Shown piece by piece: positions 1 through 11,889 of a stretch of DNA of 64,000 bases; within the stretch, counting starts at the first letter, position 1, and each line of letters opens with the position of its first letter. The notes under the pieces are model-generated. The model did not search any database. It was not told where the DNA came from and worked only from the letters and a program-made list of their open reading frames with translations. Both the position numbers and the translations under genes were made by a program. Source of the DNA: Eubacterium plexicaudatum ASF492 (GTDB lineage: Bacteria; Bacillota; Clostridia; Lachnospirales; Lachnospiraceae); NCBI RefSeq assembly GCF_000364225.2, contig NZ_AQFT02000001.1:5692501-5756500 (forward strand). Direction: 5' to 3'.

Positions 1-2409
<2,409 letters not shown>

Positions 2410-2510
2410 AAAAGGAAAAAGCCGAAAAATCGGAATGGGTTTGGATGACTCGAAAGAGACGGATGGAATTCTGTATGAAGTTTTGAGGGTGCAGGAAGAA
2501 AAAGAAGTAA

Positions 2511-2582
2511 TCCTCGATAGCTCAATGGTAGAGCACACGGCTGTTAACCGTGGGGTTGTTGGTTCGAACCCAACTCGGGGAG
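2511..2582 (+). tRNA. tRNA-Asn (GTT)
   Basis: The 7-bp acceptor stem TCCTCGA/TCGGGGA closes with one G-T pair. The anticodon loop CTGTTAA reads GTT and the T-arm GGTTCGAACC is canonical. It is the first of seven tRNAs after the 23S gene. No 5S rRNA lies in the roughly 100 bases between them. Confidence 0.96.
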
Positions 2583-2599
2583 TTTTCCAAATGGTATCA

Positions 2600-2671
2600 G
2601 GCCCCATGGTCAAGCGGTTAAGACATCGCCCTTTCACGGCGGTAACACGAGTTCGATTCTCGTTGGGGTCA
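2600..2671 (+). tRNA. tRNA-Glu (TTC)
   Basis: Acceptor stem GGCCCCA/TGGGGTC, anticodon loop CTTTCAC (TTC) and T-arm GTTCGATTC are all present. The gene starts 17 bases after tRNA-Asn. Confidence 0.96.
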
Positions 2672-2721
2672 CTAAGGCTTTCTGGTCGACTGGAACTCGT
2701 TTACGTCAATGTAAGGCATGT

Positions 2722-2794
2722 GCCGATGTGGCTCAATTGGCAGAGCAGCTGATTTGTAATCAGCAGGTTATCGGTTCGAGTCCGATCATCGGCT
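2722..2794 (+). tRNA. tRNA-Thr (TGT)
   Basis: Acceptor stem GCCGATG/CATCGGC and anticodon loop TTTGTAA (TGT) within stem CTGAT/ATCAG, with a canonical T-arm GGTTCGAGTCC. Confidence 0.96.
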
Positions 2795-2799
2795 TTTAT

Positions 2800-2873
2800 G
2801 GACCATTAGCTCAGTTGGTTAGAGCAACCGGCTCATAACCGGTCGGTCCTGGGTTCGAGTCCCCGATGGTCCA
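2800..2873 (+). tRNA. tRNA-Met (CAT)
   Basis: Acceptor stem GGACCAT/ATGGTCC pairs fully. The anticodon is CAT within stem ACCGG/CCGGT. The fully paired first base pair and the absence of three GC pairs at the base of the anticodon stem point to elongator rather than initiator Met. A CAT anticodon could also be tRNA-Ile with a modified C34. Confidence 0.93.
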
Positions 2874-2883
2874 CTGGAAATAA

Positions 2884-2957
2884 GGCCCAATGGCTCAGTT
2901 GGTTAGAGCGCCGCCCTGTCACGGCGGAGGTCGCGGGTTCAAGTCCCGCTTGGGTCG
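2884..2957 (+). tRNA. tRNA-Asp (GTC)
   Basis: Acceptor stem GGCCCAA/TTGGGTC (one wobble), anticodon loop CTGTCAC (GTC), stem CCGCC/GGCGG and discriminator G typical of tRNA-Asp. Confidence 0.96.
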
Positions 2958-2983
2958 TTGTCTATATCAGCATTATAAAATAT

Positions 2984-3056
2984 GGGATCTTAGCTCAGCT
3001 GGGAGAGCATCTGCCTTACAAGCAGAGGGTCATAGGTTCGAGCCCTATAGGTCCCA
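2984..3056 (+). tRNA. tRNA-Val (TAC)
   Basis: Acceptor stem GGGATCT/AGGTCCC, anticodon loop CTTACAA (TAC) in stem CTGC/GCAG, canonical D- and T-arms. Confidence 0.96.
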
Positions 3057-3082
3057 TTCTATACAAAACCGTATAGAGGTTT

Positions 3083-3166
3083 GCCCGTGTGGCGGAACAG
3101 GCAGACGCGCAGGACTTAAAATCCTGTTGTGGAAACACAGTACCGGTTCGATTCCGGTCACGGGCA
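3083..3166 (+). tRNA. tRNA-Leu (TAA)
   Basis: Acceptor stem GCCCGTG/CACGGGC, anticodon loop CTTAAAA (TAA) and the long variable arm expected of a class II tRNA (84 nt in total). Last member of the seven-tRNA cluster. Confidence 0.95.
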
Positions 3167-3199
3167 TTTATTTAAAACGAGTATTCATTTAAAGAAGAG

Positions 3200-3234
3200 A
3201 AGGACTTTATTTGTAAGGAATGAAGTCTTTTTTG
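3200..3234 (+). terminator. Probable terminator of the rRNA-tRNA operon
   Basis: An imperfect 7-bp stem AGGACTT/AAGTCTT (one wobble) is followed by a run of T, 34 bases after tRNA-Leu. The stem is short, so confidence is moderate. Confidence 0.45.
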
Positions 3235-3360
3235 TTGTTTAAAAAGGCCGGACCCGATTTACCGTTTGTGTCAGAAAAAAGAGATTTTGTGCCATTTTGC
3301 GTTGAAAATTGTTACATATGCTATTATTTTAGCAAGATCAAACGAAATGGAGGATACGTT

Positions 3361-3579
3361 ATGAAGAAAAAGAATGTTTTTCTAAATGGTCTTGGATTAT
3401 CCGGACTGCTGGTATTGCTGCTGTTGCTTATTGTGTTTTTTGTCGTAAGTATGAGAAAAGAATGGGCAGCTACGAATCCTTGTTATGGTGGTACAGGTTC
3501 AGGAGCGGTCGATACATCGGATTGTGTAACACTGCTCGATGGTTTAAAGGCGGGCGGGTATACATTAAATGAAACTTGA
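3361..3579 (+). pseudogene. Truncated GH3 beta-glucosidase relic
   Basis: A 72-codon frame begins at ATG 3361, ten bases after a GGAGG ribosome site. It opens with a lysine-rich start and a strong hydrophobic segment (residues about 8-30). It then runs into a block containing NPCYGGTGSGA and, shortly after, LLDGLKAGGY. This block closely resembles residues about 70-100 of the membrane-anchored GH3 enzyme encoded at 8885-11889, which has NPIFGGTGSG and LKDAGYETN at the same spacing. The stretch between membrane segment and block is missing and everything after it is absent. I read it as the leftover 5' end of a GH3 gene with an internal deletion. A terminator follows directly. It could be translated as a short membrane peptide but would have no catalytic domain. 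Confidence 0.75.
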
Positions 3580-3609
3580 AATCAATCAAACAGAAAAAAA
3601 TAGGAAGAG

Positions 3610-3648
3610 AGGGACAGCTGTCGGGTGAGACGTTGCTGTCCCTTTTTT
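3610..3648 (+). terminator. Rho-independent terminator
   Basis: Stem GGGACAGC/GCTGTCCC with a 14-base loop is followed by TTTTTT. It sits after the GH3 relic and directly abuts the inverted-repeat element starting at 3649. Confidence 0.85.
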
Positions 3649-3793
3649 GTTACTGTTCACATCAGGACTTTGCATTTACTGCAAAGTCCGTAAGAATTAG
3701 TAAATTTAGCCAAAGAATCTGGCACTTCGCCGTAGGCGAACTTTCAATGTGCTGGATTCAGTTACTGTGAACACCGCAGGTGTGAACAGTAAC
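3649..3793. repeat. 145-bp element with perfect 13-bp terminal inverted repeats and internal hairpins
   Basis: The ends are GTTACTGTTCACA (3649-3661) and its exact reverse complement TGTGAACAGTAAC (3781-3793). Inside are a perfect 10-bp hairpin GGACTTTGCA/TGCAAAGTCC with a 5-base loop (3665-3689) and a 6-bp hairpin TTCGCC/GGCGAA (3726-3740). Near the right end, GTTACTGTGAACACC partly repeats the terminal motif. No open frame of note is present. It looks like a non-autonomous MITE-like or REP-like element, or a structured RNA. I see no second full copy in the window. Confidence 0.6.
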
Positions 3794-3835
3794 CCTTTTT
3801 TTCTATAAAAAAGTTAAAAAATGGAGAAATAGGTA

Positions 3836-3864
3836 TTGACTTGAGAGAATAATTGTGATAATAT
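3836..3864 (+). promoter_or_regulatory. Promoter of tRNA-Arg
   Basis: A TTGACT -35 box, a 17-base spacer and a TAATAT -10 box stand 35 bases upstream of tRNA-Arg, with no other gene between. Confidence 0.7.
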
Positions 3865-3899
3865 ATTTCTTGTCGATGAGACAGTAACAAATATATTAT

Positions 3900-3973
3900 G
3901 TGTGTGTAGCTCAGCTGGATAGAGCACTTGGCTACGGACCAAGGTGTCGGGGGTTCGAATCCTCTCACGCACG
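3900..3973 (+). tRNA. tRNA-Arg (ACG)
   Basis: Acceptor stem GTGTGTG/CACGCAC (one G-T pair), anticodon loop CTACGGA (ACG) and stem CTTGG/CCAAG, with the T-arm GGTTCGAATCC. It is a monocistronic tRNA gene with its own promoter and terminator. Confidence 0.96.
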
Positions 3974-3980
3974 TTAAGAA

Positions 3981-4016
3981 AAGTCTTGAAAAATTAATGT
4001 TTTCAAGACTTTTTTC
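3981..4016 (+). terminator. Terminator of tRNA-Arg
   Basis: A perfect stem AAGTCTTGAAAA/TTTTCAAGACTT with a 7-base loop runs into a T tract, directly downstream of the tRNA. Confidence 0.9.
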
Positions 4017-4022
4017 TTGCTT

Positions 4023-4894
4023 AAAACGAGAGAATATCAGAATAAAGACATTACAAGCAAAGTGCTTGCTGAAAATTTTAGGGGAAAGACTTTCCGGGTA
4101 TACGGGCTGGATCTTCCGGAAATCAGGGAGGTAAAGCCAACAAATTTCCGGCTGTAAAAGCGAATGAGCTCCGTCCGGATAATCTCTTTGAACTGGAAGA
4201 TGAAACAGTGGCTGTTGTAGACTATGAAAGTAAATACGATCAGGCAGATAAAATCAAATATCTAAATTATCTGGCCGGGATAGCCAGCAGGTATCGGAAA
4301 GAGAAGGAAGACTGTCCTAAGCTGCGGATGATTGTAATCTATACAGGCGATATCAGAAGGGAACAGGTTTCCTCCGAATATGATATCGGGGCAGTAAAAA
4401 TGAATATAGAACCGGCATTTCTTTCCGAACTGGACGGAGGCAGCATTTTGCAGCATCTGGCAGATAAAGTAACGAGGAACGAGCTGCTTACGGATGAGGA
4501 ACTGATGGAAATGATCATTCTTCCGCTGTCTTACCGGAAAAAACAGGAAAAGGAAAAAAGGATTTATGAAACAGTGAATCTCGCAGTCCGCATGCAGGAC
4601 AGAAGCCAGCAGGTGTTTGCACTGGCTGGAATACTGGCATTTACGGATAAGATCATTGACAGGGAAACAGCAAATAGAATAAGGAGGGCGATAGAGATGA
4701 CACAGGTAGCGATGATATTTGAAGAGGAAAAGCAGCAAGCCTTGACGCAGGCAGCAAGAATATTTGAAGAAGAAAAACGGCATGCGGTGGAAGCGGAAAA
4801 GAAGAAAGCTGCTGATTCAGTAAAAGCGGAAAGAAAGAAAAATGCCGATTTCAAGCAGCAGACTGTAATGAAAATGATTGAAAAGGGGTATTGA
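4023..4894 (+). pseudogene. Rpn-family PD-(D/E)XK nuclease / putative transposase, frameshifted, no clear start
   Basis: Rpn/YhgA-like proteins are RecA-independent recombination-promoting nucleases, common in Lachnospiraceae. Here the family's N-terminal block (DITSKVLAENFRGKTF, then VYGLDLPEI) is encoded from 4044 in one frame. The rest (ELRPDNLFELEDETVAVVDYES onward) is in another. The shift is explained by one missing T in the run at 4145-4147. The VVDYES segment fits the PD-(D/E)XK core. A helical, charged C-terminus with two related segments (IFEEEKQ and IFEEEKR) ends at 4894. There is no convincing start codon or ribosome site upstream, because the tRNA-Arg terminator lies immediately before. 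The gene may therefore be 5'-truncated as well as frameshifted. A shorter product could start at ATG 4208 but would lack the first part of the nuclease fold. Confidence 0.75.
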
Positions 4895-4951
4895 GGTTTT
4901 TAGGCCGAAAAGAATCTGCGAAGTTTGATGAAGACTGAAAAAGGAGAAAGT

Positions 4952-5649
4952 ATGAAAAAAACAGCAAAAAAATATCCGTTATATGTCTGACAATGGTTTT
5001 GATGTTTTGTGTAATACCGGTATCGGTGCAGGCACAGACAGCATATATGAAAAAGATGAATATAAGCTGGGATTTAAAGCCCGATCGGAAAGTGAAATTT
5101 CAATCGTACTGGGCAGGTATCGGCTATAAAGACGGACTGGTTACGTTGAAAGATTATAAAATTACAGATGCGGAAGAAGGCTATCGGCATTTGACATTTA
5201 CGGTTGTATTTGAAAATAGTAAAGAAGGATTTCGACCAAGTGAAGTGCATGATTTGCTGCAGTCCGATATATGGGAAAAATATGAGGATACCGGTGGGTA
5301 TTACAATGTAACGCTTGTGGATTATACAACGGGCAGATGTCTGGAAAATACGTCGAACGGCAAAGATGTGACGGTAGAGATATCAGATGCGGTACAGACA
5401 GGGGAAAAGAAATATAAGGATTCTGACGGATGCAGTCTGGTTTGCTATAAAAAGACGACATGGAAAGCAGCCGTGACATATCCGAAAGACTATAAAGGAC
5501 TGTGTATTGTTGTGGGAGGTGCAAATAAAAACGTTTTTGACAGTGATTTTGATTACGACGGATATTATGCCGGTGATGTAAAGTTTGGAAAGAGTGTATT
5601 TTACAGTATGATCAACAAGAAAGTCGCACATGCGTTACGTGTCGGATAG
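4952..5649 (+). CDS. Secreted protein of unknown function, frameshift in signal peptide
   Basis: An AAGGAG site precedes ATG 4952, which encodes MKKTAKK and then hits a stop. If the A7 run at 4966-4972 had eight A, the frame would join the long downstream frame. That gives a typical signal peptide (lysines, then ISVICLTMVLMFCVIPVSV, cleavage after VQA). The mature part is about 200 residues, rich in Tyr, Lys and Asp, with no motif I recognise. A downstream in-frame ATG at 4993 would give a shorter leader lacking the basic N-terminus. The gene sits alone between the Rpn relic and a two-way terminator. The A7 tract is either a sequencing indel or a phase-variable switch. I assign no function. 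Confidence 0.6.
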
Positions 5650-5673
5650 AGTGTAGCGTGTTTAAAACATAAT

Positions 5674-5724
5674 TTAAAAACAGCTGTCGGAACTGAGCAT
5701 TTCAGGTTTCGGCAGCTGTTTTAA
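5674..5724. terminator. Bidirectional terminator
   Basis: An inverted repeat with arms TAAAAACAGCTGTCGG and CGGCAGCTGTTTTA separates the plus-strand secreted protein from the minus-strand GtrA gene. A- and T-rich flanks lie on both sides, so it can serve both convergent transcripts. Confidence 0.8.
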
Positions 5725-5733
5725 ACAGTGCGG

Positions 5734-6336
5734 TCAGTGTTTTTCACCTTCCGGGAATATGATCTTAAATACGAAGAAGAAAATGATCATCGAAACACCG
5801 CCGGTAATAAATGTTACAAGAAGATTGTATACGGCAGGCGCTACATACGCCGATGCGATCGGCATCCACAAGTTGTTAAAGCCATTGCAGATCAAGGAAA
5901 TGAGCACCCATGCGATAAAGTACCACATCGCCTGATAGGCCGGATTACCGTGGCTTTTAAACGTAATATTGCGCTGCAGCGGGAAATTGATGCACTGGGC
6001 GATAAAGGAGCCTGTTTCATAGCTGATAAAATAGCCCAGGCCTCCTCCGATCAGGACTGCTCCGGATGCGTCGTAGAGGACGTTGTATCCCAGCAGACTC
6101 CAGGTAAATTGTACGCCGAAGAGGTTTAATTCCTTTTGCGGCCACATAAATTCGGTGCCGGCAAGCTCTTTTCCGAGTATTCCGGGCATAAAGGTGAAAA
6201 ATAAATACTGTACGATTGTTACCCCCATGCTGAATACAAAAAAGTAGAAAATCTGATAGGCCCATTTGGCAAGCTCTGGGTGGTTGGTTTCAAAGCCCTG
6301 CCATTTTGGTTCCCACCATTTCATAAATTGTTGCAT
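5734..6336 (-). CDS. GtrA-family membrane protein
   Basis: The product is about 200 residues with four hydrophobic segments (roughly 28-52, 85-105, 140-160 and 170-192). It has the family signature NFPLQRNITFKS between segments, which matches the NF-x-x-x-R-x-x-x-F pattern of GtrA-like proteins. Members act in the transport or flipping of polyprenyl-linked sugars for surface polysaccharides or teichoic acids. The start at 6336 (MQQFMKW) is favoured over the longer frame because a GGAGG site lies just upstream. It follows the GH3 gene at 6374-8802 on the same strand after 37 bases, so they probably share a transcript. The region between segments one and two is longer than in the smallest GtrA proteins. 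Confidence 0.8.
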   Translation of the reverse strand: MQQFMKWWEPKWQGFETNHPELAKWAYQIFYFFVFSMGVTIVQYLFFTFMPGILGKELAGTEFMWPQKELNLFGVQFTWSLLGYNVLYDASGAVLIGGGLGYFISYETGSFIAQCINFPLQRNITFKSHGNPAYQAMWYFIAWVLISLICNGFNNLWMPIASAYVAPAVYNLLVTFITGGVSMIIFFFVFKIIFPEGEKH

Positions 6337-6373
6337 AGTCTGTCCTCCCTGTATCTTTTGCCTGTAAATAGCA

Positions 6374-8802
6374 CTAATGCATTTTTGAGGCTTTTTTAGC
6401 AACCTTGCGCTGCTTAAAGAAGCCGGAAATGATCTGTCCAAGACCTGTAAAAAGATGGCCGTTGACGGCTGTCATCATACCTTCTACCATATACTGGCTG
6501 CACATACCTCCTGCCATTTTGCCGATAGCGCGGAATGGCATATTATAAATAAACATAATATTTAAGTCCGGTTTGCCTTTTTTTATGCTCTTGTTCAGCA
6601 TATGGGTCAGTATTTTGTAGATCAGGCGGGCAAGAGCGCTCTTGGCGTAATACATCTGGCAAATGGCGTCATTGATATCCAAAGTACCGTGCCAGTGTCC
6701 GTCCGGAATGGCGTGCCCTAACAGCTGCGTAAACTCTTTGTCCGAGACATTGCGGATGTTGCCCGAAGCGTAGGAAGGCAGCTGGGACAGATCGGCTGGT
6801 ACAGGCGCGTTGGTGCCGGTAACGGTGATCGTCTGCGATAATCGGATGTCAGCACAGCTAGCTCCGATGCAGATGTCATAGGTTCCGCCGTCAATTTCAA
6901 ACCGGTTTGTTTTTTCGTTAAAGTAGCGAAATGCCATATCGTCTAATGCGATCGTGACTTCTTTGGATTCACCTGCCTTTAAAAATACTTTTGCAAATCC
7001 TTTTAATTCCTTGGCAGGACGGTAGACCGTTCCATTTTTGGCGCAGACATAGAGCTGTGCGATCTCGGCACCGTCGCGGCTTCCCGTATTTCAATCGTAA
7101 ATACGGCTTTTTTCTCATCGGCTTTTAAATTGGCGTATGCAAATGTCGTGTAGGACAGGCCATAGCCGAACGGAAACAGAACTGGTTTTTGGACAGTTTC
7201 AAAGTAGCGGTAGCCGATATATGGGCCTTCTCGGTATTCGGCATTGCGTTCCTTGGCAGGAAAATAGGGCGCGCTTGGACTGTCTGCGTATTGGAGCGGA
7301 TATGTCTCGCTTAATTTGCCCGATGGGTTGATCTTACCGGTAATGGCGTTGAGCATGGCGCTTGCGCCTGCCTGACCGCTCAGATAACCGTGTATGACAG
7401 CTTCGCACTGATCCAGCCATGGCATTTCAATAGAAGAGCCTGCGGACAGGACGGCAATGATAGGCACAGCAACGCCGGACAGCTTATGCAAAAGGCTGAT
7501 CTGGCTGGCTGGCAGATTCATATGCGTACGGTCCAGACCTTCGGATTCGGAGATTTCATCCAGTCCGATATACAAAAGTATTACGTCAGCCTTTTTTGCC
7601 AATGTGACCGCTTCCTGTTCCAGTGAGGCGTCAGCCGGGCCTGTACGCGGATAGCCTGCCGCAAAGCCTGCCAGCTCCAGCGGATAGTTTGCAATAATAT
7701 CCAGCGTGGAATCCAGCTTTGTCGGATTGACAACGGAAGAGCCTGCCCCCTGATAACGCGGCGCCTTTGCAAAGTCTCCGATCAAGGCGACCTTGGTTGA
7801 TTTTTTTAACGGCAGTATGTTGTGCTCGTTTTTCAAAAGTACGATGCTTTGCTCGGCTGCCTTACGTGCCATCTGGTGATGGGCTTTTTTATCAAACGGT
7901 TTGCCTTTCGCTTTGTCTACGGACGCTCGCAGCGGTAAAATAGCGTTTAGAAGCTCTTCTACACGCTGATCTACAAGCTGTTCGCTGATAGCGCCGCTTT
8001 TTACAGCTTGTATCAGCTCTTCGTCGGAGTCGCCTCCGGTCGTAGGCATTTCCAGGTGGGAGCCTGCGGCGACTCCTGCCGTATGGTCGTTGGAAGCGCC
8101 CCAGTCAGAGACGACGAAGCCGTCAAAGCCCCATTCGTCACGCAGGATCTCCTGCAGCAGATGTTCGTTTTCGTTCGCGTATGTGCCGTTGATCCGGTTG
8201 TACGACGACATGATGGAGCTTGGAGCGGCTTCTTTCACTGCGATTTCAAACCCGGTCAGATATATTTCACGCAGTGTGCGTTCATCCATAATGGAATCGC
8301 TCGCCATACGACGCAGCTCTTGGGAGTTTGCGGCAAAGTGCTTCGGGCAGGCGCCGACACCTTTGGACTGTATGCCGCGGATATAGCTTGCAGCCATCTT
8401 GCCGGCCAGATAAGGGTCTTCGCTAAAATATTCAAAATTGCGCCCGCATAGCGGACTGCGCTTGATATTCAATCCTGGGCCGAGCAGGACGCAGACGTCC
8501 TGAGAAGCTGCTTCCGCACCCAAATGTGCGCCGATTTCCTCGCCGAGCGCGGTATCCCAGCTGTTTGCGATCGTAGCGGCAGTCGGATAGCAGGTGGCCG
8601 GAACGCTTTTATTTAAGCCCAGCTGGTCGCTGGCGCCTTCCTGTTTGCGGACGCCGTGCGGACCGTCGGACAAGGTCACGCTAGGGACACCTAAATGCGT
8701 CACGCTGCGGGTCTGCCAGAAATCCTTTCCGGACAGGAGATAGCATTTCTCGGCAAGAGACATTTTTTCTATCATGGATTTGACGTTCGTTTTTTGGTTC
8801 AA
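6374..8802 (-). CDS. GH3 beta-glucosidase (single frameshift near 7084)
   Basis: This is a cytoplasmic GH3 glycosidase of about 810 residues with no signal peptide, in the order catalytic TIM barrel (1-290), alpha/beta sandwich (330-560), fibronectin III-like domain (about 590-690), then a C-terminal extension. Visible motifs are LSDGPHGVR, KHFAANSQE, the nucleophile Asp in FVVSDWGA, and FPFGYGLSYT closing the sandwich domain. The frame is lost at a CCC run (7083-7085 on the plus strand). One extra G on the coding strand restores EIR-GSRDGAEIAQLYV and joins the second part (MAFRYFNEK onward). The C-terminal 90 residues after the Fn3 domain are unusual, lysine-rich and without a known domain. 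The reaction is removal of terminal beta-linked glucose or a similar sugar; substrate is not certain. Confidence 0.85.
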
Positions 8803-8848
8803 TATAAGACCCTCCTGTTTTGAATGGTAATTTTTTAATAAGGATATA

Positions 8849-8880
8849 GGTAACCGTTCAGACAGTGCTGAACGGTTACC
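8849..8880. other. Intergenic stem-loop between the two GH3 genes
   Basis: A perfect 13-bp inverted repeat GGTAACCGTTCAG/CTGAACGGTTACC with a 6-base loop lies four bases after the stop of the upstream GH3 gene. The T-rich stretch that follows on the minus strand is interrupted, so it may be a weak terminator or an mRNA stabiliser giving the two genes different levels. Confidence 0.6.
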
Positions 8881-8884
8881 GGTA

Positions 8885-11800
8885 TTATGCGTTCTTTTTC
8901 TTTTTCATAAAACGGATGATCAAAATTGCTTCTATTGCTGCAATAAGCAGGCCTACGATAATATCTACGGTTAGGAAGAGCTTCGTCATTTTTGACAAGC
9001 CGCCTGATGGGTCGCTGCTGCCCGCGTAATAGCCGCTGTTTCCGATGGTATAAAGAATATTTTTACAGGACTGGCGCATAGCGGTTATTGCGGTTGCGCT
9101 CTGGTCAGTCAGGGCGTTGGATTCTGCGCCGGCAAAGCCAAGCATCAGGTCGTTGCCGCTGCGGATACAATGGTCGGTGATCATGTAGCCGTAAGAGCCA
9201 TCGTAATCGCTTTCTACCATACCGACAAATCCCCATTCGTCACGCAGTACGTTTTTCAGCAGATGGCTGTTGGCACAGCTTGGCTCCGTACCGATCCAGT
9301 TAAAGGAGGACATTACCGCACGGGAAGTTCCGGTAAATTTTTTCGTTGCGATTTCAAATGGTCTTAAATAGATTTCGCGGATTGCCTGCTCGGACGCAAA
9401 GGTAAGGAGCATGGAAATACGGTTGATCTCCTGGTCATTTAAAGCAAAATGCTTAATATAAGCATAAACACCGTGCTCGGATGCGCCGTTCATCTGATTT
9501 GCGGCAATATGGCCGCCCAGTACGCCGTCTTCGGAATAATATTCAAAGTTACGTCCTGCAAAAGCGCTGCGGTGTGTATTCATTGCCGGGCCATACCAGC
9601 CGAAGTTGTTGGCATCCTTGTATTCCTGGCCCATGGATTGGCCGATCTCATATGCAAGCTCTTTGTTCCATGTCTGAGCCATCAATACTTCGGAAGGATA
9701 AGCAGAGCCATATGCGCCGGTAATAAAGTTGCTCAGTCCGGCCGGACCGTCGCAGTCTGAGGTTGCGATCTTTCCGACTGATTTTACTTCAGCTGTCTGC
9801 CAGCCGCCAAAGTTGATCATTTTAGACATATCGTCAAAGCTTAACTGGTCTAAAAGCTGATCCCATTTCGGATCGTCATAAGCAAGGCCCTTCAGATCAA
9901 AAAGGGAAAGACCATTTTTCGCGTTCATCGTCGGCATTGGATCCGAATCATTATTATAAAGCGTACCGTCATAGGTGCCAAAAGCATTTTCTGTCACACG
10001 CGTACGGACCTCATCGGACATTTCGTACTGTTTTTTAGAAGGAGCGGCACAGGCTTTTTCATAGTTGGAGAAGCTGTCTGCTCTGGAAAGCTGTTCAAAA
10101 TCTCCGCGTGAATAATCCTCAAACTGGTTCGTTGCGGCTGTCAGATCGCTTTCCCGTTTGTTTGTGCTGTAGTCAATGTCTGCATCTACGGTAAAAGCTG
10201 CTTCGGCAACGATCGTATGGGAATCGGAGCGGACAGAAATGGAATATTCGCCTTTTTCCAAAATATAACCGCCGCCTGAGACTTTCACGCCTTCGGAGTC
10301 GTATGCTGCCATATCTTCTTTTGCAATCTCAAACGACATCGTTTCGGAAGCGCCAGGATCCAGGGTCTGGGTTTTGCCAAAATCAATCAGGTTCACCGAA
10401 GCTTTTTCGATTCCACCATTATAATAAGGCGGTGTAAAATAAATTTCAACTACTTCTTTTCCTGCGGTATCGCCTGTATTTGTAACCTTAACATCAAATG
10501 ACACGGAATCTCCGTTATCGTTGAAATTTTCCAGTGCTTTATCAAACGTCGTATAGCTCAGGCCATAGCCGAACGGATATTGTACATGATCTTCATAAGC
10601 GATCAGGCCTTCTTCGGCAGCTGTTTCATAAAATTTGTATCCGACGTAAATGCCTTCGACGTAGTTTACGAAAGAAATATTGCCGATTGCAGCAGGGTCC
10701 GCCGCAGCAACCTGATCGTTTAAGTCTTTGACGTTGGAGTAGGAATGGTTGCCGATATTGTTAATATACGGTGTGTTCAGCAGGTCGCGCACGTAGGTGT
10801 CAACTGTTCTGCCGGATGGGTTTACCGAACCATTGATGATTTCTCCAAGTGCGACAAAGCCTGTGATACCGGTACCAGGTGCAAGAATGACCGCGCCGAT
10901 CTGGTCGTATTCCTCTACCCATCCTAATTCCATAGCGTTGTTTGCATTGATGACAACAATAACCTTGTCAAATTCGGAGCAAACTTTTTCTACGAGGTTT
11001 TCCTCTGTTACAGACAGCTCCAGATAGGACTCCCCTTCTTCAAAATCATCGTAAGAACCATTGTTTGTATAAGAGCTGTTCATATAAGTAAAATTGTCCG
11101 GTGCACTTGCCACTTCGGACGCAAGATTGTAGGTGCCTTTGATGACAGCGTTCATATCGGTCGGAAGGTCGGCGTTTTCACCGCCGGAGCGTCCGATAAC
11201 AAGAACCGCGGTATCGGAAAATGATTTTGCTTCACTCATGATCGTGTCGGTATAGGCGTCTACGGTCGGTTCCGGCAGCGTCCAGTCCTGTTCGCTCATG
11301 CTGACGGTCGGACGTTCTGTGCGGTATGAGGTGTATAGATCGGTCAATGTCTGGTTTGTTTCATAGCCGGCGTCTTTTAAAGACTGGAGAATACCGGTTG
11401 CAGACGCAGAGTCCGAAGAACCGGAGCCGGTTCCGCCAAAAATCGGATTTGTGGAATCCCAGCCAAATACATTCAGTGCTTTCGTATCGGCATTCAGAGG
11501 AAGCAGCCCTTCGTTTTTCACAAGCACCAGTCCTTCTTCGCCGACTTTTTGAACGGTTGCCTTGCTCTGCGCTACCGTTTCGGCAGAAAGATTTACCTTG
11601 GATGCGTTTAAAAAGCCGGATACGTTGCTGTACATAGGACCGTAGCAGATCATATTTACAACAACGATGATGGCAGCTACAAATGCCAGTACTGCCTGCC
11701 AGCGTACAATGTGTCTCAGGCCTTTTTTACTTTTACGGCGAGTATGAGCACGACGATCATTGCAAGCAGGGCAGCCAGGATAAAGTATATATATCCGCTT

Positions 11801-11889
11801 AGCTGCGACAGATACATCTGAAAATCTGCTTCGCTGACGCCGAGACCGGTAAAGATCGGGCCTAAAACGTCTCCTAATAATTGAATCAT
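8885..11889 (-). CDS. Membrane-anchored GH3 glycosidase with permuted domain order (frameshift at A6 near 11723)
   Basis: The gene starts at ATG 11889 with AAGGAGGT just upstream. It first encodes a 57-codon piece with a membrane segment. At a run of six A (T on the plus strand, 11723-11728) the frame must move by -1. It then enters RRKSKKGLRHIVRW, a second membrane segment (AVLAFVAAIIVVV) and the long frame of about 930 residues. Domain order is reversed from ordinary GH3: the alpha/beta sandwich comes first (GLVLVKNEGLLPL to PFGYGLSYTTF), then an Fn3-like domain, then the TIM barrel (SDCDGPAGL, KHFALND, nucleophile Asp in MVESDYDGS). A C-terminal membrane segment with KKKKNA ends the protein. 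The permuted order is known from Butyrivibrio-type beta-glucosidases. The slip site AAAAAAG is also a classic -1 frameshift heptamer. Confidence 0.85.

Noticed and set aside
2435..3192. Open frames across the tRNA cluster
   Set aside because: They are made of tRNA sequences read as codons, with no ribosome sites.
3762..3968. Minus-strand frame starting MRGFEPPTP
   Set aside because: It is the antisense of tRNA-Arg, a well-known annotation artefact.
7003..7100. A 7-bp deletion between AATACGG repeats as the cause of the GH3 break
   Set aside because: A single missing G explains the frame and is in line with the other breaks.
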